Position numbers and translations under genes: made by a program. Shown here piece by piece: positions 1 through 6,236 of a stretch of DNA of 12,919 nt (positions within the stretch are counted from its first letter, which is position 1; each line of letters starts with the position of its first letter). The DNA lies in NCBI GenBank assembly GCA_964405075.1, contig CAYOMP010000070.1, forward strand, positions 1-12,919, read 5' to 3'. A model generated the notes under the pieces. That model saw nothing but the letters and a program-made list of their open reading frames with translations, was not told the origin of the DNA and did not search any database. The DNA comes from CAYOMP01 sp964405075 (GTDB taxonomy: Bacteria > Bacillota > Clostridia > Lachnospirales > Lachnospiraceae).

Positions 1-138
1 TGCTGTAATCAAACTAGCTGAAACATCACTCACTTCTTCTCCCAGAAATATTATTCTATCTGATAAAAGTCTGGAAAAAATATCATAGCTTCTTTCTCCA
101 TGACTTGTTTGTTCAACAACATAAGGAATGGTACTCAT
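1..138 (-). CDS. clpP: ATP-dependent Clp protease proteolytic subunit ClpP, N-terminal part (runs off window)
   Basis: ClpP is the serine-protease barrel that degrades substrates fed by Clp ATPases in the cytoplasm. Only the first 46 codons are present. They begin MSTIPYVVEQTSHGERSYDI and continue with SRLLSDRIIFLG, the characteristic ClpP N-terminus (axial-loop region, then the first helix and strand). The catalytic Ser, His and Asp lie outside the window. The ATG at 138-136 overlaps the TGA of the upstream AraC gene as ATGA, and a strong GGGGAGG Shine-Dalgarno lies inside the end of that gene, so translation is probably coupled. Family identity is confident. Whether this is the housekeeping clpP or a paralog cannot be seen here, but pairing with an AraC regulator rather than tig or clpX favours a paralog (inference). 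Confidence 0.88.
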   Translation of the reverse strand, partial: MSTIPYVVEQTSHGERSYDIFSRLLSDRIIFLGEEVSDVSASLITA

Positions 139-548
139 ACGGCAATTCTACCTCCCCACATATAACTTGCATAAGAATAGACACAGTAATTACTGATACC
201 AATTCTTGTTTGCTTTGGATAAAAAAATCCATTTTTTCTATATATTTGTGGTGTACACAGATACAATTGATTAAAGGCCAAGGTAAATGCCTGTTGAGAA
301 TTATATTGAGCTTCATAAGCAATTTCTATGATAGGCTTCTTTGTTTCTACTAACTTTTGTGCCGCCAAAGTTAATCTGCGTCCCTTTATATATTTGTAAA
401 TTGTTTCCCCTGTTTCTTTTGAAAAAGCTCTTTCAATATAAAATTTTGAATAATTTAATTCTTTTGCAATTTTATCCAACGACAATTCTTCATATAAATG
501 TTTTTCTATATAATCTACAACTTTTTCTACAACGCTTTTTTCATACAT
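135..548 (-). CDS. Minimal AraC-family DNA-binding protein coupled to clpP
   Basis: A 137-residue protein consisting almost entirely of an AraC/XylS DNA-binding domain. The first helix-turn-helix is near residues 22-43 (LSLDKIAKELNYSKFYIERAF) and the second near 71-93 (KPIIEIAYEAQYNSQQAFTLAF). Full AraC proteins are about 250-300 residues, with a separate ligand or dimerisation domain. Here only a tail of about 34 residues (104-137) follows. The start is set by GGAGTGG six bases before the ATG at 548. The stop overlaps the clpP start by four bases, so the two genes form an operon, and the regulator probably acts on its own promoter or on stress genes (inference). It could be a regulator that lost its sensor domain, or a SoxS/MarA-like single-domain activator whose level, rather than a ligand, is the signal. 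Confidence 0.85.
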   Translation of the reverse strand: MYEKSVVEKVVDYIEKHLYEELSLDKIAKELNYSKFYIERAFSKETGETIYKYIKGRRLTLAAQKLVETKKPIIEIAYEAQYNSQQAFTLAFNQLYLCTPQIYRKNGFFYPKQTRIGISNYCVYSYASYMWGGRIAV

Positions 549-573
549 CTAAAACCACTCCTTCCTTTACGAT

Positions 574-582
574 ATTATATCA
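574..582 (-). promoter_or_regulatory. Extended -10 promoter element for the araC-clpP unit
   Basis: On the minus strand the sequence TGATATAAT is a perfect TATAAT with an upstream TG, an extended -10 element, 25 bases before the araC start. No good -35 is visible 16-18 bases further upstream. It lies between the terminator at 628-666 and the gene. Confidence 0.4.
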
Positions 583-627
583 TAATCTTTAAAAGCAATC
601 TTAATAGAAATTGCCCTATTAAAATGC

Positions 628-666
628 AAAAATAGATAGTCTTAAAAATCAAGACTATCTATTTTT
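628..666 (-). terminator. Intrinsic terminator after the XRE regulator gene
   Basis: A perfect 16-bp inverted repeat (628-643 with 651-666) around a 7-base loop. The stem core is ATAGATAGTCTT, flanked by A-runs and T-runs, so it can act on both strands. It lies 22 bases past the stop of the XRE gene and separates that gene from araC-clpP. Confidence 0.85.
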
Positions 667-688
667 ACCCGTTCACATCTTACAATTT

Positions 689-1204
689 TTATTTTTTTAA
701 TATTTTGCTTACTAGCCTTTTCTTTGAATTTCTCATTTTAATCAGGCATCCACTTGTATATAATAATCCAAGTATCATTATTCCATATGCAACACCAAGT
801 ATAAAGTCAGCCACATTTCCGCCAACAGTGCTTTCGGCAATACCAGTGCTGCTCAAAATAACATATGCTGTAAATGCCACTATTCCTACTATGAATAGAC
901 CAGTCATCTTCTTTGCTAATTTGTTCTTATCCTCATTACTATACTCTGCAACCTTTAATACTGTTTCTTCCAATTCTTTATTCATTTTCTCGCTTTTCCT
1001 TTCTCCATCAAGTAATTCTCTCAAGTCAACATCGAAATAATCTGACATATCTATAAGAATGTCTAAGTCTGGTAAATTGCTTCCTGTTTCCCATCTTGAA
1101 ACTGTTCTTCTAGATACATTAAATTCTTCTGCAAGTTTTTCCTGAGTAAGACCTTTTTCTTTTCTAAGTTCTTTAATAAGATTTCCTGTTTTTTCTAAAT
1201 TCAT
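689..1204 (-). CDS. XRE-family HTH regulator with C-terminal two-helix membrane anchor
   Basis: A 171-residue protein. Residues 7-63 form a Cro/C1-type helix-turn-helix: IKELRKEKGLTQEKLAEEF, then VSRRTVSRWETGSNLPDLDIL, the standard recognition-helix pattern. A charged linker (66-100) leads to two hydrophobic helices near 101-118 and 132-155, then a basic C-terminus. This architecture, a cytoplasmic DNA-binding domain tethered to the membrane, is common in Firmicutes, where targets are often adjacent membrane or stress genes. The ATG at 1204 is chosen because AAAGGAG sits five bases upstream. An earlier in-frame ATG at 1246 has no such site and would add 14 unlikely residues. The upstream spacer contains repeated GGACACA half-sites that could be its own operator. 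The gene stands alone and ends at a strong terminator. Confidence 0.88.
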   Translation of the reverse strand: MNLEKTGNLIKELRKEKGLTQEKLAEEFNVSRRTVSRWETGSNLPDLDILIDMSDYFDVDLRELLDGERKSEKMNKELEETVLKVAEYSNEDKNKLAKKMTGLFIVGIVAFTAYVILSSTGIAESTVGGNVADFILGVAYGIMILGLLYTSGCLIKMRNSKKRLVSKILKK

Positions 1205-1254
1205 TTTTTCTCCTTTCTTGCCTGGATAATAAAATATTTTGCACAAGATTAACA

Positions 1255-1305
1255 GGACACAAAGCGAGCAAATGCCCTATTTATCTAATGGGACACACTG
1301 TGTCC
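1255..1305. promoter_or_regulatory. Candidate operator: palindrome plus a third half-site upstream of the XRE gene
   Basis: GGACACA-C-TGTGTCC at 1291-1305 is a perfect 7+1+7 palindrome, and a further GGACACA occurs at 1255-1261, exactly 36 bp from the first half-site. All lie 50-100 bp upstream of the XRE gene start. Symmetric half-sites in front of an XRE gene suggest autoregulation (inference). There is no T-run, so it is not a terminator. Confidence 0.4.
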
Positions 1306-1327
1306 ACAGCTATTATTACTTTATTTT

Positions 1328-1672
1328 TTACTCCACAATTTCCCTATCTCCATGGGATTTTGGCATAGACACTACAATGAATTCAACAGGTTGGTCTGAT
1401 ACATTTGTCATTTGATGAATTTCCATTGGTTCTATTTCAATACCTGTACCAGCTTCCAGCTTTTCTGTTCCATTTTGTAATTTCATTTCTGCTTCTCCTG
1501 ATAAAATATAGAAAAACTGTCGTGCTTTACGGTGGTAATGCATATCCTCGTATGTGTGTGGTGGCATTTTTTCTGCAATAACACTTAATTCATCAGATTT
1601 AATAAAATGCCATCCATCACATACCTCTTTCCAATTATAATGCTCAGCATTTTCACGATTAACTTTTCTCAT
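1328..1672 (-). CDS. Single-domain cupin protein
   Basis: A 114-residue cupin_2 protein. Cupin motif 1 is HYHRKARQFFYILSG (residues 45-59, with H45, H47 and Q52 as metal-ligand candidates). Motif 2 is PMEIHQMTN (82-90, with H86). The usual motif-1 Glu is replaced by Gln, which is seen in many small cupins of unknown substrate. Length is normal for a one-domain cupin. The ATG at 1672 is preceded by AGAGG at eight bases; an in-frame TTG 18 bases upstream overlaps that ribosome site and is unlikely. Likely roles are sugar or small-molecule binding, isomerisation or detoxification. Substrate and reaction cannot be inferred. Possibly co-transcribed with the GNAT gene upstream, from which it is separated by about 100 bp with a small palindrome. 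Confidence 0.85.
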   Translation of the reverse strand: MRKVNRENAEHYNWKEVCDGWHFIKSDELSVIAEKMPPHTYEDMHYHRKARQFFYILSGEAEMKLQNGTEKLEAGTGIEIEPMEIHQMTNVSDQPVEFIVVSMPKSHGDREIVE

Positions 1673-1736
1673 TTTCTCAACCTCTTTCAATAATCTAGTA
1701 AAAGTACCTTTATTTTCTAATATAAAAGCAAATACT

Positions 1737-1749
1737 CACGACCGTCGTG
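1737..1749. repeat. Short perfect palindrome upstream of the cupin gene
   Basis: CACGAC-C-GTCGTG, 6+1+6, in an AT-rich spacer 65-77 bp before the cupin start. It could be an operator or a small hairpin. No T-run follows on the minus strand, so a terminator is unlikely. Confidence 0.3.
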
Positions 1750-1775
1750 CTTACTTTTTCTTTGAACACGATAAA

Positions 1776-2213
1776 CTACTTAAGCCATTGAATAAAAGCA
1801 GTTTTATCCGTACTATTATACCCTGCATTACTGTAAAAATTAAGAGTTGACTCTTCCTTTGTTCCAGTAAGCAACATCATTTTATAGCAATTGTCTTTTT
1901 CTGCTATTTTTCTGGCATAGTTCAGACATTCTGTTGCATATCCTTTCCCCTGATAGTCAACGTGTGTAACGACATTCTCAACAAATGCATATGGTCTTAC
2001 TCCTCTTGTTAAATTAGGAATAATCACGCATACACAAGAAGATACAATTTTTCCATCCACTATTTTTACAATAATATGATGATTGTCATCTTTCATAATA
2101 CTCTCCCAAGTATCTTTCAAATGCTTTGACATATCTGGTATAGACTCTTGGTGTAAATGCAAATATAATTCCAATAATTCATTCAGTTCATTTTCTAAAA
2201 CCTCTCTTACCAT
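1776..2213 (-). CDS. GNAT-family N-acetyltransferase
   Basis: A 145-residue Gcn5-related acetyltransferase, which transfers acetyl from acetyl-CoA to an amine. The acetyl-CoA pyrophosphate loop (motif A) is YQGKGYA near residues 87-93, following strand VENVVTHV. Motif B is the LNFYSNAGY segment near 124-132. The start ATG at 2213 is set by AGAGG six bases upstream; an in-frame TTG 15 bases earlier overlaps the ribosome site. Length is typical. The substrate is unknown; candidates are small-molecule amines, amino acids or antibiotics. It lies upstream of the cupin in the same orientation. Confidence 0.9.
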   Translation of the reverse strand: MVREVLENELNELLELYLHLHQESIPDMSKHLKDTWESIMKDDNHHIIVKIVDGKIVSSCVCVIIPNLTRGVRPYAFVENVVTHVDYQGKGYATECLNYARKIAEKDNCYKMMLLTGTKEESTLNFYSNAGYNSTDKTAFIQWLK

Positions 2214-2250
2214 AAAATACCTCTGCAATTATCTTTCAAAGAGATAAGCA

Positions 2251-2419
2251 GTTATCTGCGAACAAAGACGTATATGCAAAGTCCCAAAATGCTTGCATTT
2301 TTTGGACTTTTATTATGCGGATTTGTTCATTGGAACGCAAGAATGACCGAAATGAAGCGAAGCGGAATCGAGGTTCTTCTTGCGTTCGCAGATAACGTCG
2401 GATAGTTTATTATAAACTA
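2251..2419. repeat. Multi-branched inverted-repeat element in a 269-bp spacer
   Basis: The spacer 2214-2482 has no gene but is densely structured. A perfect 13-bp inverted repeat, GTTATCTGCGAAC (2251-2263) with GTTCGCAGATAAC (2384-2396), encloses three further pairs. These are GAACAAA (2260-2266) with TTTGTTC (2322-2328), a 14-bp interrupted hairpin AAAGTCC...GGACTTT (2278-2310), and AACGCAAGAA (2334-2343) with TTCTTGCGTT (2377-2386). A separate perfect 7-bp hairpin, TAGTTTA/TAAACTA, follows at 2403-2419. The inner part is CG-rich, unlike the surroundings. It could be a small repeat element (MITE- or REP-like) or a structured RNA. The hairpin at 2278-2310 may also terminate transcription. Confidence 0.6.
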
Positions 2420-2482
2420 ACAAACAGCTTCAACCAATAAAGTCTTCTCACTATATTACGATAGCCTCCCCCTAATCGACTG

Positions 2483-2917
2483 TTACATTTTTTTCAAAAG
2501 TTCATTAATATCCTTCTCAATTAATGGCGCCATACTGTCTTTGTATTTGCTTAAATCAATACCCTTTATGGCACCTTCAATTCTTTCACATAATTCATTC
2601 CTATATAGAATTACCTCTGCTAACGCACCTAGGCATTGCCTTACAACTGTTGGCTTCTCATCATTCAAAACAACTAACATATCATCAAAAGTTGCGGACA
2701 TTCTTCCTTCATTATCCCACCTTGCCTGAGCACATGCAAGACAAAAGCCTCTTGTTCTCACATAAGAGCTCTTATCACTAAGCATACAGATAAATTCATC
2801 AAAAAGTTCATAGTATTCATTTGATTCTGCGGATTTTGCTGCTATTTCTTTTGACAATTCATAAGCTTTTTTATTATCTTTATCCTTTAATGCTTCAATT
2901 AATTCTATATTATTCAT
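2483..2917 (-). CDS. HEAT-like helical protein (family often labelled 'SufBD protein')
   Basis: A 144-residue all-helical protein with repeated amphipathic helix pairs, e.g. SSYVRTRGFCLACAQARWD near residues 51-69 and KPTVVRQCLGALAEVILYR near 88-106, ending KDSMAPLIEKDINELLKKM. This fits a HEAT/armadillo-type solenoid. I recognise it as a Clostridia family that automated pipelines call SufBD, although it lacks the beta-helix of SufB/SufD, so no Fe-S role should be assumed. The start is at 2917, where GGGGGGAG precedes the ATG by about six bases. The reading frame stays open a further 59 codons upstream, but that part crosses a palindromic spacer and looks non-coding. The gene lies 160 bp downstream of the methyltransferase and may be read from it. 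Confidence 0.8.
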   Translation of the reverse strand: MNNIELIEALKDKDNKKAYELSKEIAAKSAESNEYYELFDEFICMLSDKSSYVRTRGFCLACAQARWDNEGRMSATFDDMLVVLNDEKPTVVRQCLGALAEVILYRNELCERIEGAIKGIDLSKYKDSMAPLIEKDINELLKKM

Positions 2918-3011
2918 AATTATCTCCCCCCTCTTTGCAAAACAGTCTTTTATATCTTCATTAATTCCCCAACGCGATTTTTTAGAAGTTTTTTTATCGT
3001 ATAAAAGATAT

Positions 3012-3063
3012 AGAATGTCGCAAACGACTGCGCCCGGCGCGAGAATATGCCAAGGCACATTCT
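3012..3063. repeat. CG-rich nested palindrome between methyltransferase and HEAT-like genes
   Basis: A perfect 7-bp outer pair, AGAATGT (3012-3018) with ACATTCT (3057-3063), encloses three smaller palindromes. In minus-strand order these are TGCC-TT-GGCA, GCGCC-G-GGCGC and GTCG-TTTG-CGAC. All 52 bases fit a compact cloverleaf-like layout, far richer in CG than its surroundings. It may be a small dispersed repeat. Confidence 0.5.
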
Positions 3064-3077
3064 TTGTTCGTGTATCT

Positions 3078-3749
3078 CTATTTAATAGCAACAATTACAG
3101 AAAACTTATGATATGAATATAAACACTTAACCTCAGAGAAATTACATTTGTTTAACATATCAATTTCTGATTCAACAGAACATTCCTTATCAAATTTTCT
3201 ACGTTCTCTCCATAATTCGACATCTCTGTCTGATAATCCACTTGTATGTAATTGACTCTCCCAATATGTATTAAACCAATTATTCATTTTCATTGTATCA
3301 GCACAAAACTGATCGTAATTGACAAATACTCCTCCATCAGACAATTTATCAAAAACTTCCTTAAACAGGTTAGCCTTTTGATTATCATCCAAATGATGAA
3401 TTGACAACGCTGACATTATAACATCAAAATTCCCTTCTGGAAGTTCCTTCGTATAATCACAGATTTGATGTTTTACATTACTAACTCCCTCAAATCTTTT
3501 TCTTGATACCTCTAACATTTCATCGGCAATATCTACCAAAACATACTCTGATGATGGACATTCCTTATACCAAAAGGATGATAATAATCCTGTTCCAGCT
3601 CCCAAGTCTAAGACTCTATTAGGTGTATCAATATTTGCAATTATTTGTTTAGTCACACCCTCATAAAAATCATCAAAGCAAGGAATAAACTTTCTTCTAT
3701 TTTGGTCATATTCCTTTGCTACAAGATTAAATTGTTCTTCAATATTCAT
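3078..3749 (-). CDS. Class I SAM-dependent methyltransferase
   Basis: A 223-residue Rossmann-fold methyltransferase. Motif I, VLDLGAGTG, is at residues 46-54. The ribose-binding acidic residue is D73 in YVLVDIADEML. D98 (CDYTKELP) fits the adenine-contacting position, and FDVIMSALSIHHL (108-120) is the motif IV region, with the DGG turn at 138-140. The C-terminal third carries a family-specific helical insert (NNWFNTYWESQL) that may cap the substrate pocket. ATG 3749 is chosen because AGGAG sits seven bases upstream; an in-frame ATG 15 bases earlier overlaps that site. The substrate is not predictable and is probably a small molecule. It follows a GNAT gene by 57 bp, so the two could be one transcript. 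Confidence 0.92.
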   Translation of the reverse strand: MNIEEQFNLVAKEYDQNRRKFIPCFDDFYEGVTKQIIANIDTPNRVLDLGAGTGLLSSFWYKECPSSEYVLVDIADEMLEVSRKRFEGVSNVKHQICDYTKELPEGNFDVIMSALSIHHLDDNQKANLFKEVFDKLSDGGVFVNYDQFCADTMKMNNWFNTYWESQLHTSGLSDRDVELWRERRKFDKECSVESEIDMLNKCNFSEVKCLYSYHKFSVIVAIK

Positions 3750-3806
3750 ATAATTTCTCCTCATTCACCTCAGGCAATCCAGAATCTATAACTGAAAGCC
3801 ATCAAT

Positions 3807-4352
3807 TTACAGTTCTAATAACATATATACAACTTCTTGAAATCCACTTGTTCGTGAATTGAAACCTTTAGGATTTCGCCCATATTCAACAAATCCTGCC
3901 TTTTTATACATAGAAATCGCCCTTGAATTATCTGCTACTGCATTAAGTTCAAGCTGAACAAATCCCGCTTCTTTTGCACACTCTATACATGCATCCATCA
4001 ATGCTCGTCCGATTCCGAGTCCCCAATATTCTTTTGATACACTAATGCCAAATTCAGCTCTATGTTTTACTTTATACTTTGTTCCAACGGCCTCAATTCC
4101 TGCAGTTCCTGCAACTTTACCATCCACCAAAGCAATTATCTCCACCTCATTTACACTATCTGCCTTTTGTTGTAAAAACTTACCCTCTTGTATTGCATCA
4201 AAACTATTTTCATCAGGATACGAAAGTAAGAAGTCTGTTTCTGCATGTGTTAGGTTAAAATTCTCAAATACTGCACTTCCATCGGCTTCTATACCATTTC
4301 TTAATATAATCTCTGTCCCATTTTTCAAAGTTACTTTTTTACTATATTTCAT
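3807..4352 (-). CDS. GNAT-family N-acetyltransferase, RimI/YhhY-like
   Basis: A 181-residue acetyltransferase of ordinary length. The acetyl-CoA loop is YWGLGIGRALM (residues 109-119), with Trp in place of the first Arg/Gln, a frequent variant. Motif B is NAVADNSRAISMYKKAGF (137-154). The N-terminal KNGTEIILRNGIEADGSA segment is the usual first strand and helix of this subgroup. The start ATG at 4352 has GAGGTG five to six bases upstream; an earlier in-frame ATG at 4373 would add seven residues without a better ribosome site. The acceptor is likely a small amine or a protein N-terminus but is unresolved. Confidence 0.92.
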   Translation of the reverse strand: MKYSKKVTLKNGTEIILRNGIEADGSAVFENFNLTHAETDFLLSYPDENSFDAIQEGKFLQQKADSVNEVEIIALVDGKVAGTAGIEAVGTKYKVKHRAEFGISVSKEYWGLGIGRALMDACIECAKEAGFVQLELNAVADNSRAISMYKKAGFVEYGRNPKGFNSRTSGFQEVVYMLLEL

Positions 4353-4461
4353 AATACACCTCACTAAATTCATTCTTAAAGTAATAACTGCTACAAAATT
4401 CGAAAGTTATATATCTTATAGAATACAACAACTAAATCGAATTAATTAGTTATTTTCAAAT

Positions 4462-4578
4462 TCATTCTAGAATACTATTCAATCGAGAAATTTCTTCATC
4501 AGGTACCTTATCAATATCGCAAACATTATCTTGCAATTTTACAACCTCTTCTAAAGATGCAATGCCTTTTTCGGACAT
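4462..4578 (-). CDS. Possible 38-residue peptide overlapping the end of the polyferredoxin gene
   Basis: An ATG at 4578, in a different frame from the polyferredoxin, opens 38 codons (MSEKGIASLEEVVKLQDN, ending PDEEISRLNSILE). It overlaps the last 28 bases of that gene. The composition is protein-like, acidic and amphipathic. The pattern SLEE...DNV...PDEEI loosely resembles the C-terminal helix of aldo/keto reductases, so it may be a gene remnant (inference, weak). No convincing Shine-Dalgarno precedes the ATG, although re-initiation by coupling is possible. The 88 bp between its stop and the next gene hold nothing clear beyond a weak AACTAA/TTAGTT hairpin. Confidence 0.25.
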   Translation of the reverse strand: MSEKGIASLEEVVKLQDNVCDIDKVPDEEISRLNSILE

Positions 4579-5384
4579 TCATCTATACACTCTAAGCAAA
4601 GAATACATTCTGTTGCGTTTTTACGTTTTCGAGAATTTTCTGTCACTTCAACATTCATAGGACATACTCGTTTGCACTTTCCACATGAGATACATTTTTC
4701 CTTATCAACCTTTACTCTCATCAATGAAAAATAACTTGTAAATTTAAGAAAAACAGTTATTGGACACACATATTTGCAAAACGCTCGATTATCCTTAAAA
4801 GCAAAAGCTAATCCAATGCCAATAGCGTAATACAAAACATTACCTATCACAAAGCTCCAAAACATAACCGTTTCCAAATCACCGGTATAAAATAGGAACA
4901 AAGCTACTACAAAAAGTAATGATATAGTAAATGTAATATAACGAATAAAACCATATTTCCTTCGTGGTTCTTTTGGTTGCTTATACGGCAAAAAATCAAG
5001 CACCATTGCTGTCCAGCAGGCAAAACCACACCATCCTCTACCGAACACCAATGGTCCAAATATTTTCGCCACTACATAATGGATAGTAGCAGCTTCAAAT
5101 ACCCCTAGAAACAGGTAATACCAAAAACCTTCTATCTGCATATTTTCATTGCAAATCAGACCAAGGTATATCAGCATATATGAACCAACAGCAAGCTGAA
5201 CAATACGACGTGCATATTTTACTTTTTTTATGTAAAGTGTAGTACCAATAGCAATAAATCCACCAATATAAGTGAAGTTAAAAAAGTAAAATATATTGTC
5301 CAATGTAAGCCAAAGTGTAATCGCAACAGTTTCAAAAATTGCAAACATAATTAACGGTAACGCATACTTCTTTAGTGTTTTCAT
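4551..5384 (-). CDS. Membrane-bound polyferredoxin (NapH/CcoG/RsxA-context type 4Fe-4S protein)
   Basis: A 277-residue integral membrane protein with about five to six hydrophobic helices (near 8-28, 37-52, 60-78, 88-106, 148-167, 174-196) and a cytoplasmic C-terminus. Four cysteine motifs are visible. GRGWCGFAC (115-123) and CKYVCP (203-208) match the paired motifs of the NapH/NosR/CcoG family. CISCGKCKRVCP (231-242) and CILCLECIDECP (260-271) are two classic ferredoxin-type motifs binding 4Fe-4S clusters. It should pass electrons between membrane and cytoplasmic partners. No reductase, cytochrome or other redox gene is adjacent, so partner and pathway are unknown. The start at 5384 follows GGAGAG by nine bases. 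The family usually has Pro after GRxWCGxxC; here it is Trp, a small departure. Confidence 0.9.
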   Translation of the reverse strand: MKTLKKYALPLIMFAIFETVAITLWLTLDNIFYFFNFTYIGGFIAIGTTLYIKKVKYARRIVQLAVGSYMLIYLGLICNENMQIEGFWYYLFLGVFEAATIHYVVAKIFGPLVFGRGWCGFACWTAMVLDFLPYKQPKEPRRKYGFIRYITFTISLLFVVALFLFYTGDLETVMFWSFVIGNVLYYAIGIGLAFAFKDNRAFCKYVCPITVFLKFTSYFSLMRVKVDKEKCISCGKCKRVCPMNVEVTENSRKRKNATECILCLECIDECPKKALHL

Positions 5385-5467
5385 TGTTTATCACTCTCCA
5401 TTTCTAATTAACCCCTCTATAAACACCAAATACTATTTCTATATTTTATTTCAAATACATATAGTTT

Positions 5468-5935
5468 TTATCTTTTTAGTAATTCCATCTCATCATTCAT
5501 TTTAACAAAACCATATTTTTCATATATTGGTCTACCCATATCTGTTGCTTCCAATGAAATAAAGTCAATCCCCCTTTCCTTTGCATCGTTGATGAGTAAA
5601 TCAAGTGTCTTATAAGCAATACCTTTTCTTCTATATTCAGGATTAGTGTACATATTCATAACATATGCCTTTTTCCCACTTGGATTATGAAATGTTGGCA
5701 TTACTTTATAATAACTAATCCCACCTGCTCCAATAAATTTATTATTATCAAAAACTAAATATGCAGTATGTGACTCGTCACTTAATGCTTGAACATAATA
5801 ATTATAAGACTGCTTTTCAACCTCTGACATATCAACATCATCCGACAGCTTGTTAGCTGCTCGTAATACTTCTATTCGAGTTTTTGTCAAAATTTCAATG
5901 TCATCAATGGTTGCTCTTTTAAATGTGTACTCCAT
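5468..5935 (-). CDS. GNAT-family N-acetyltransferase
   Basis: A 155-residue acetyltransferase. Strand 4 and the acetyl-CoA loop are MNMYTNPEYRRKGIAYKTL (93-111), with the R-R-K-G-I-A core at 102-107. The motif B region is SLEATDMGRPIYEKYGF (127-143). Length is normal. The ATG at 5935 has GAGGGAG about five bases upstream; an in-frame ATG 48 bases earlier lacks one. A TATAAT at 5968-5963 could be the -10 of its promoter. The downstream polyferredoxin starts 83 bp later, so co-transcription is possible. The acceptor is unknown. Confidence 0.92.
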   Translation of the reverse strand: MEYTFKRATIDDIEILTKTRIEVLRAANKLSDDVDMSEVEKQSYNYYVQALSDESHTAYLVFDNNKFIGAGGISYYKVMPTFHNPSGKKAYVMNMYTNPEYRRKGIAYKTLDLLINDAKERGIDFISLEATDMGRPIYEKYGFVKMNDEMELLKR

Positions 5936-6175
5936 AGTTTCTCCCTCATTTTCTATCATAATATTATATATCAAAAACACCAATTATTCTTTACAATATC
6001 TTTAATTATATCAAATTTTTAAACAATTTATTATATCTTACTCATTTCTACATAAATAAGAAAAAGCTCTGACACAAATTGTGAGAAACACGCTTTGCGA
6101 GTTTCGTTAGTTTCGCGGCGCTCGTCGAAAAACTATGTAAACATAATTTACTCCTGGTTGCTCGCGTAAAATAAA
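5936..6175. other. Spacer with CG-rich structured patch
   Basis: No gene is seen. The part next to the GNAT gene is AT-rich promoter-like DNA with TATAAT on the minus strand at 5968-5963. From about 6085 to 6165 the composition changes to CG-dinucleotide-rich sequence with several short inverted segments, such as TTTGCGAG near 6095 against CTCGCG near 6161, ATGTTTACAT at 6135-6144, and CGCGGCGCTCG. The pairs are imperfect, so no single structure is certain. The patch resembles in style the repeats at 2251-2419 and 3012-3063. Confidence 0.4.
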
Positions 6176-6208
6176 TCCCAGAACACTTAAGTTTCAAGTA
6201 CTCTGGGA
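6176..6208 (-). terminator. Intrinsic terminator after the split-barrel flavoprotein gene
   Basis: TCCCAGA (6176-6182) pairs with TCTGGGA (6202-6208), and ACTT with AAGT inside, separated by a 2x2 internal mismatch. On the minus strand the tail is TTTATTTTA. It lies 28 bases past the stop codon at 6237. Confidence 0.75.
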
Positions 6209-6236
6209 CTCCTATTAATTATATATTCATTTCTAC

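Noticed and set aside
341..592. Plus-strand ORF of 83 codons antisense to the AraC gene
   Set aside because: Low-complexity Phe/Leu-rich translation, and it is the mirror of a gene with clear AraC motifs.
2278..2310. Simple terminator for the GNAT or HEAT-like gene
   Set aside because: It lies upstream of both a gene start (2213) and far from any minus-strand stop; the plus-strand T-run is poor, so it fits better as part of the larger inverted-repeat element.
2918..3094. 59-codon N-terminal extension of the HEAT-like protein
   Set aside because: It crosses the palindromic spacer and the end of the methyltransferase gene; the internal ATG at 2917 has a near-perfect ribosome site and gives the family length.
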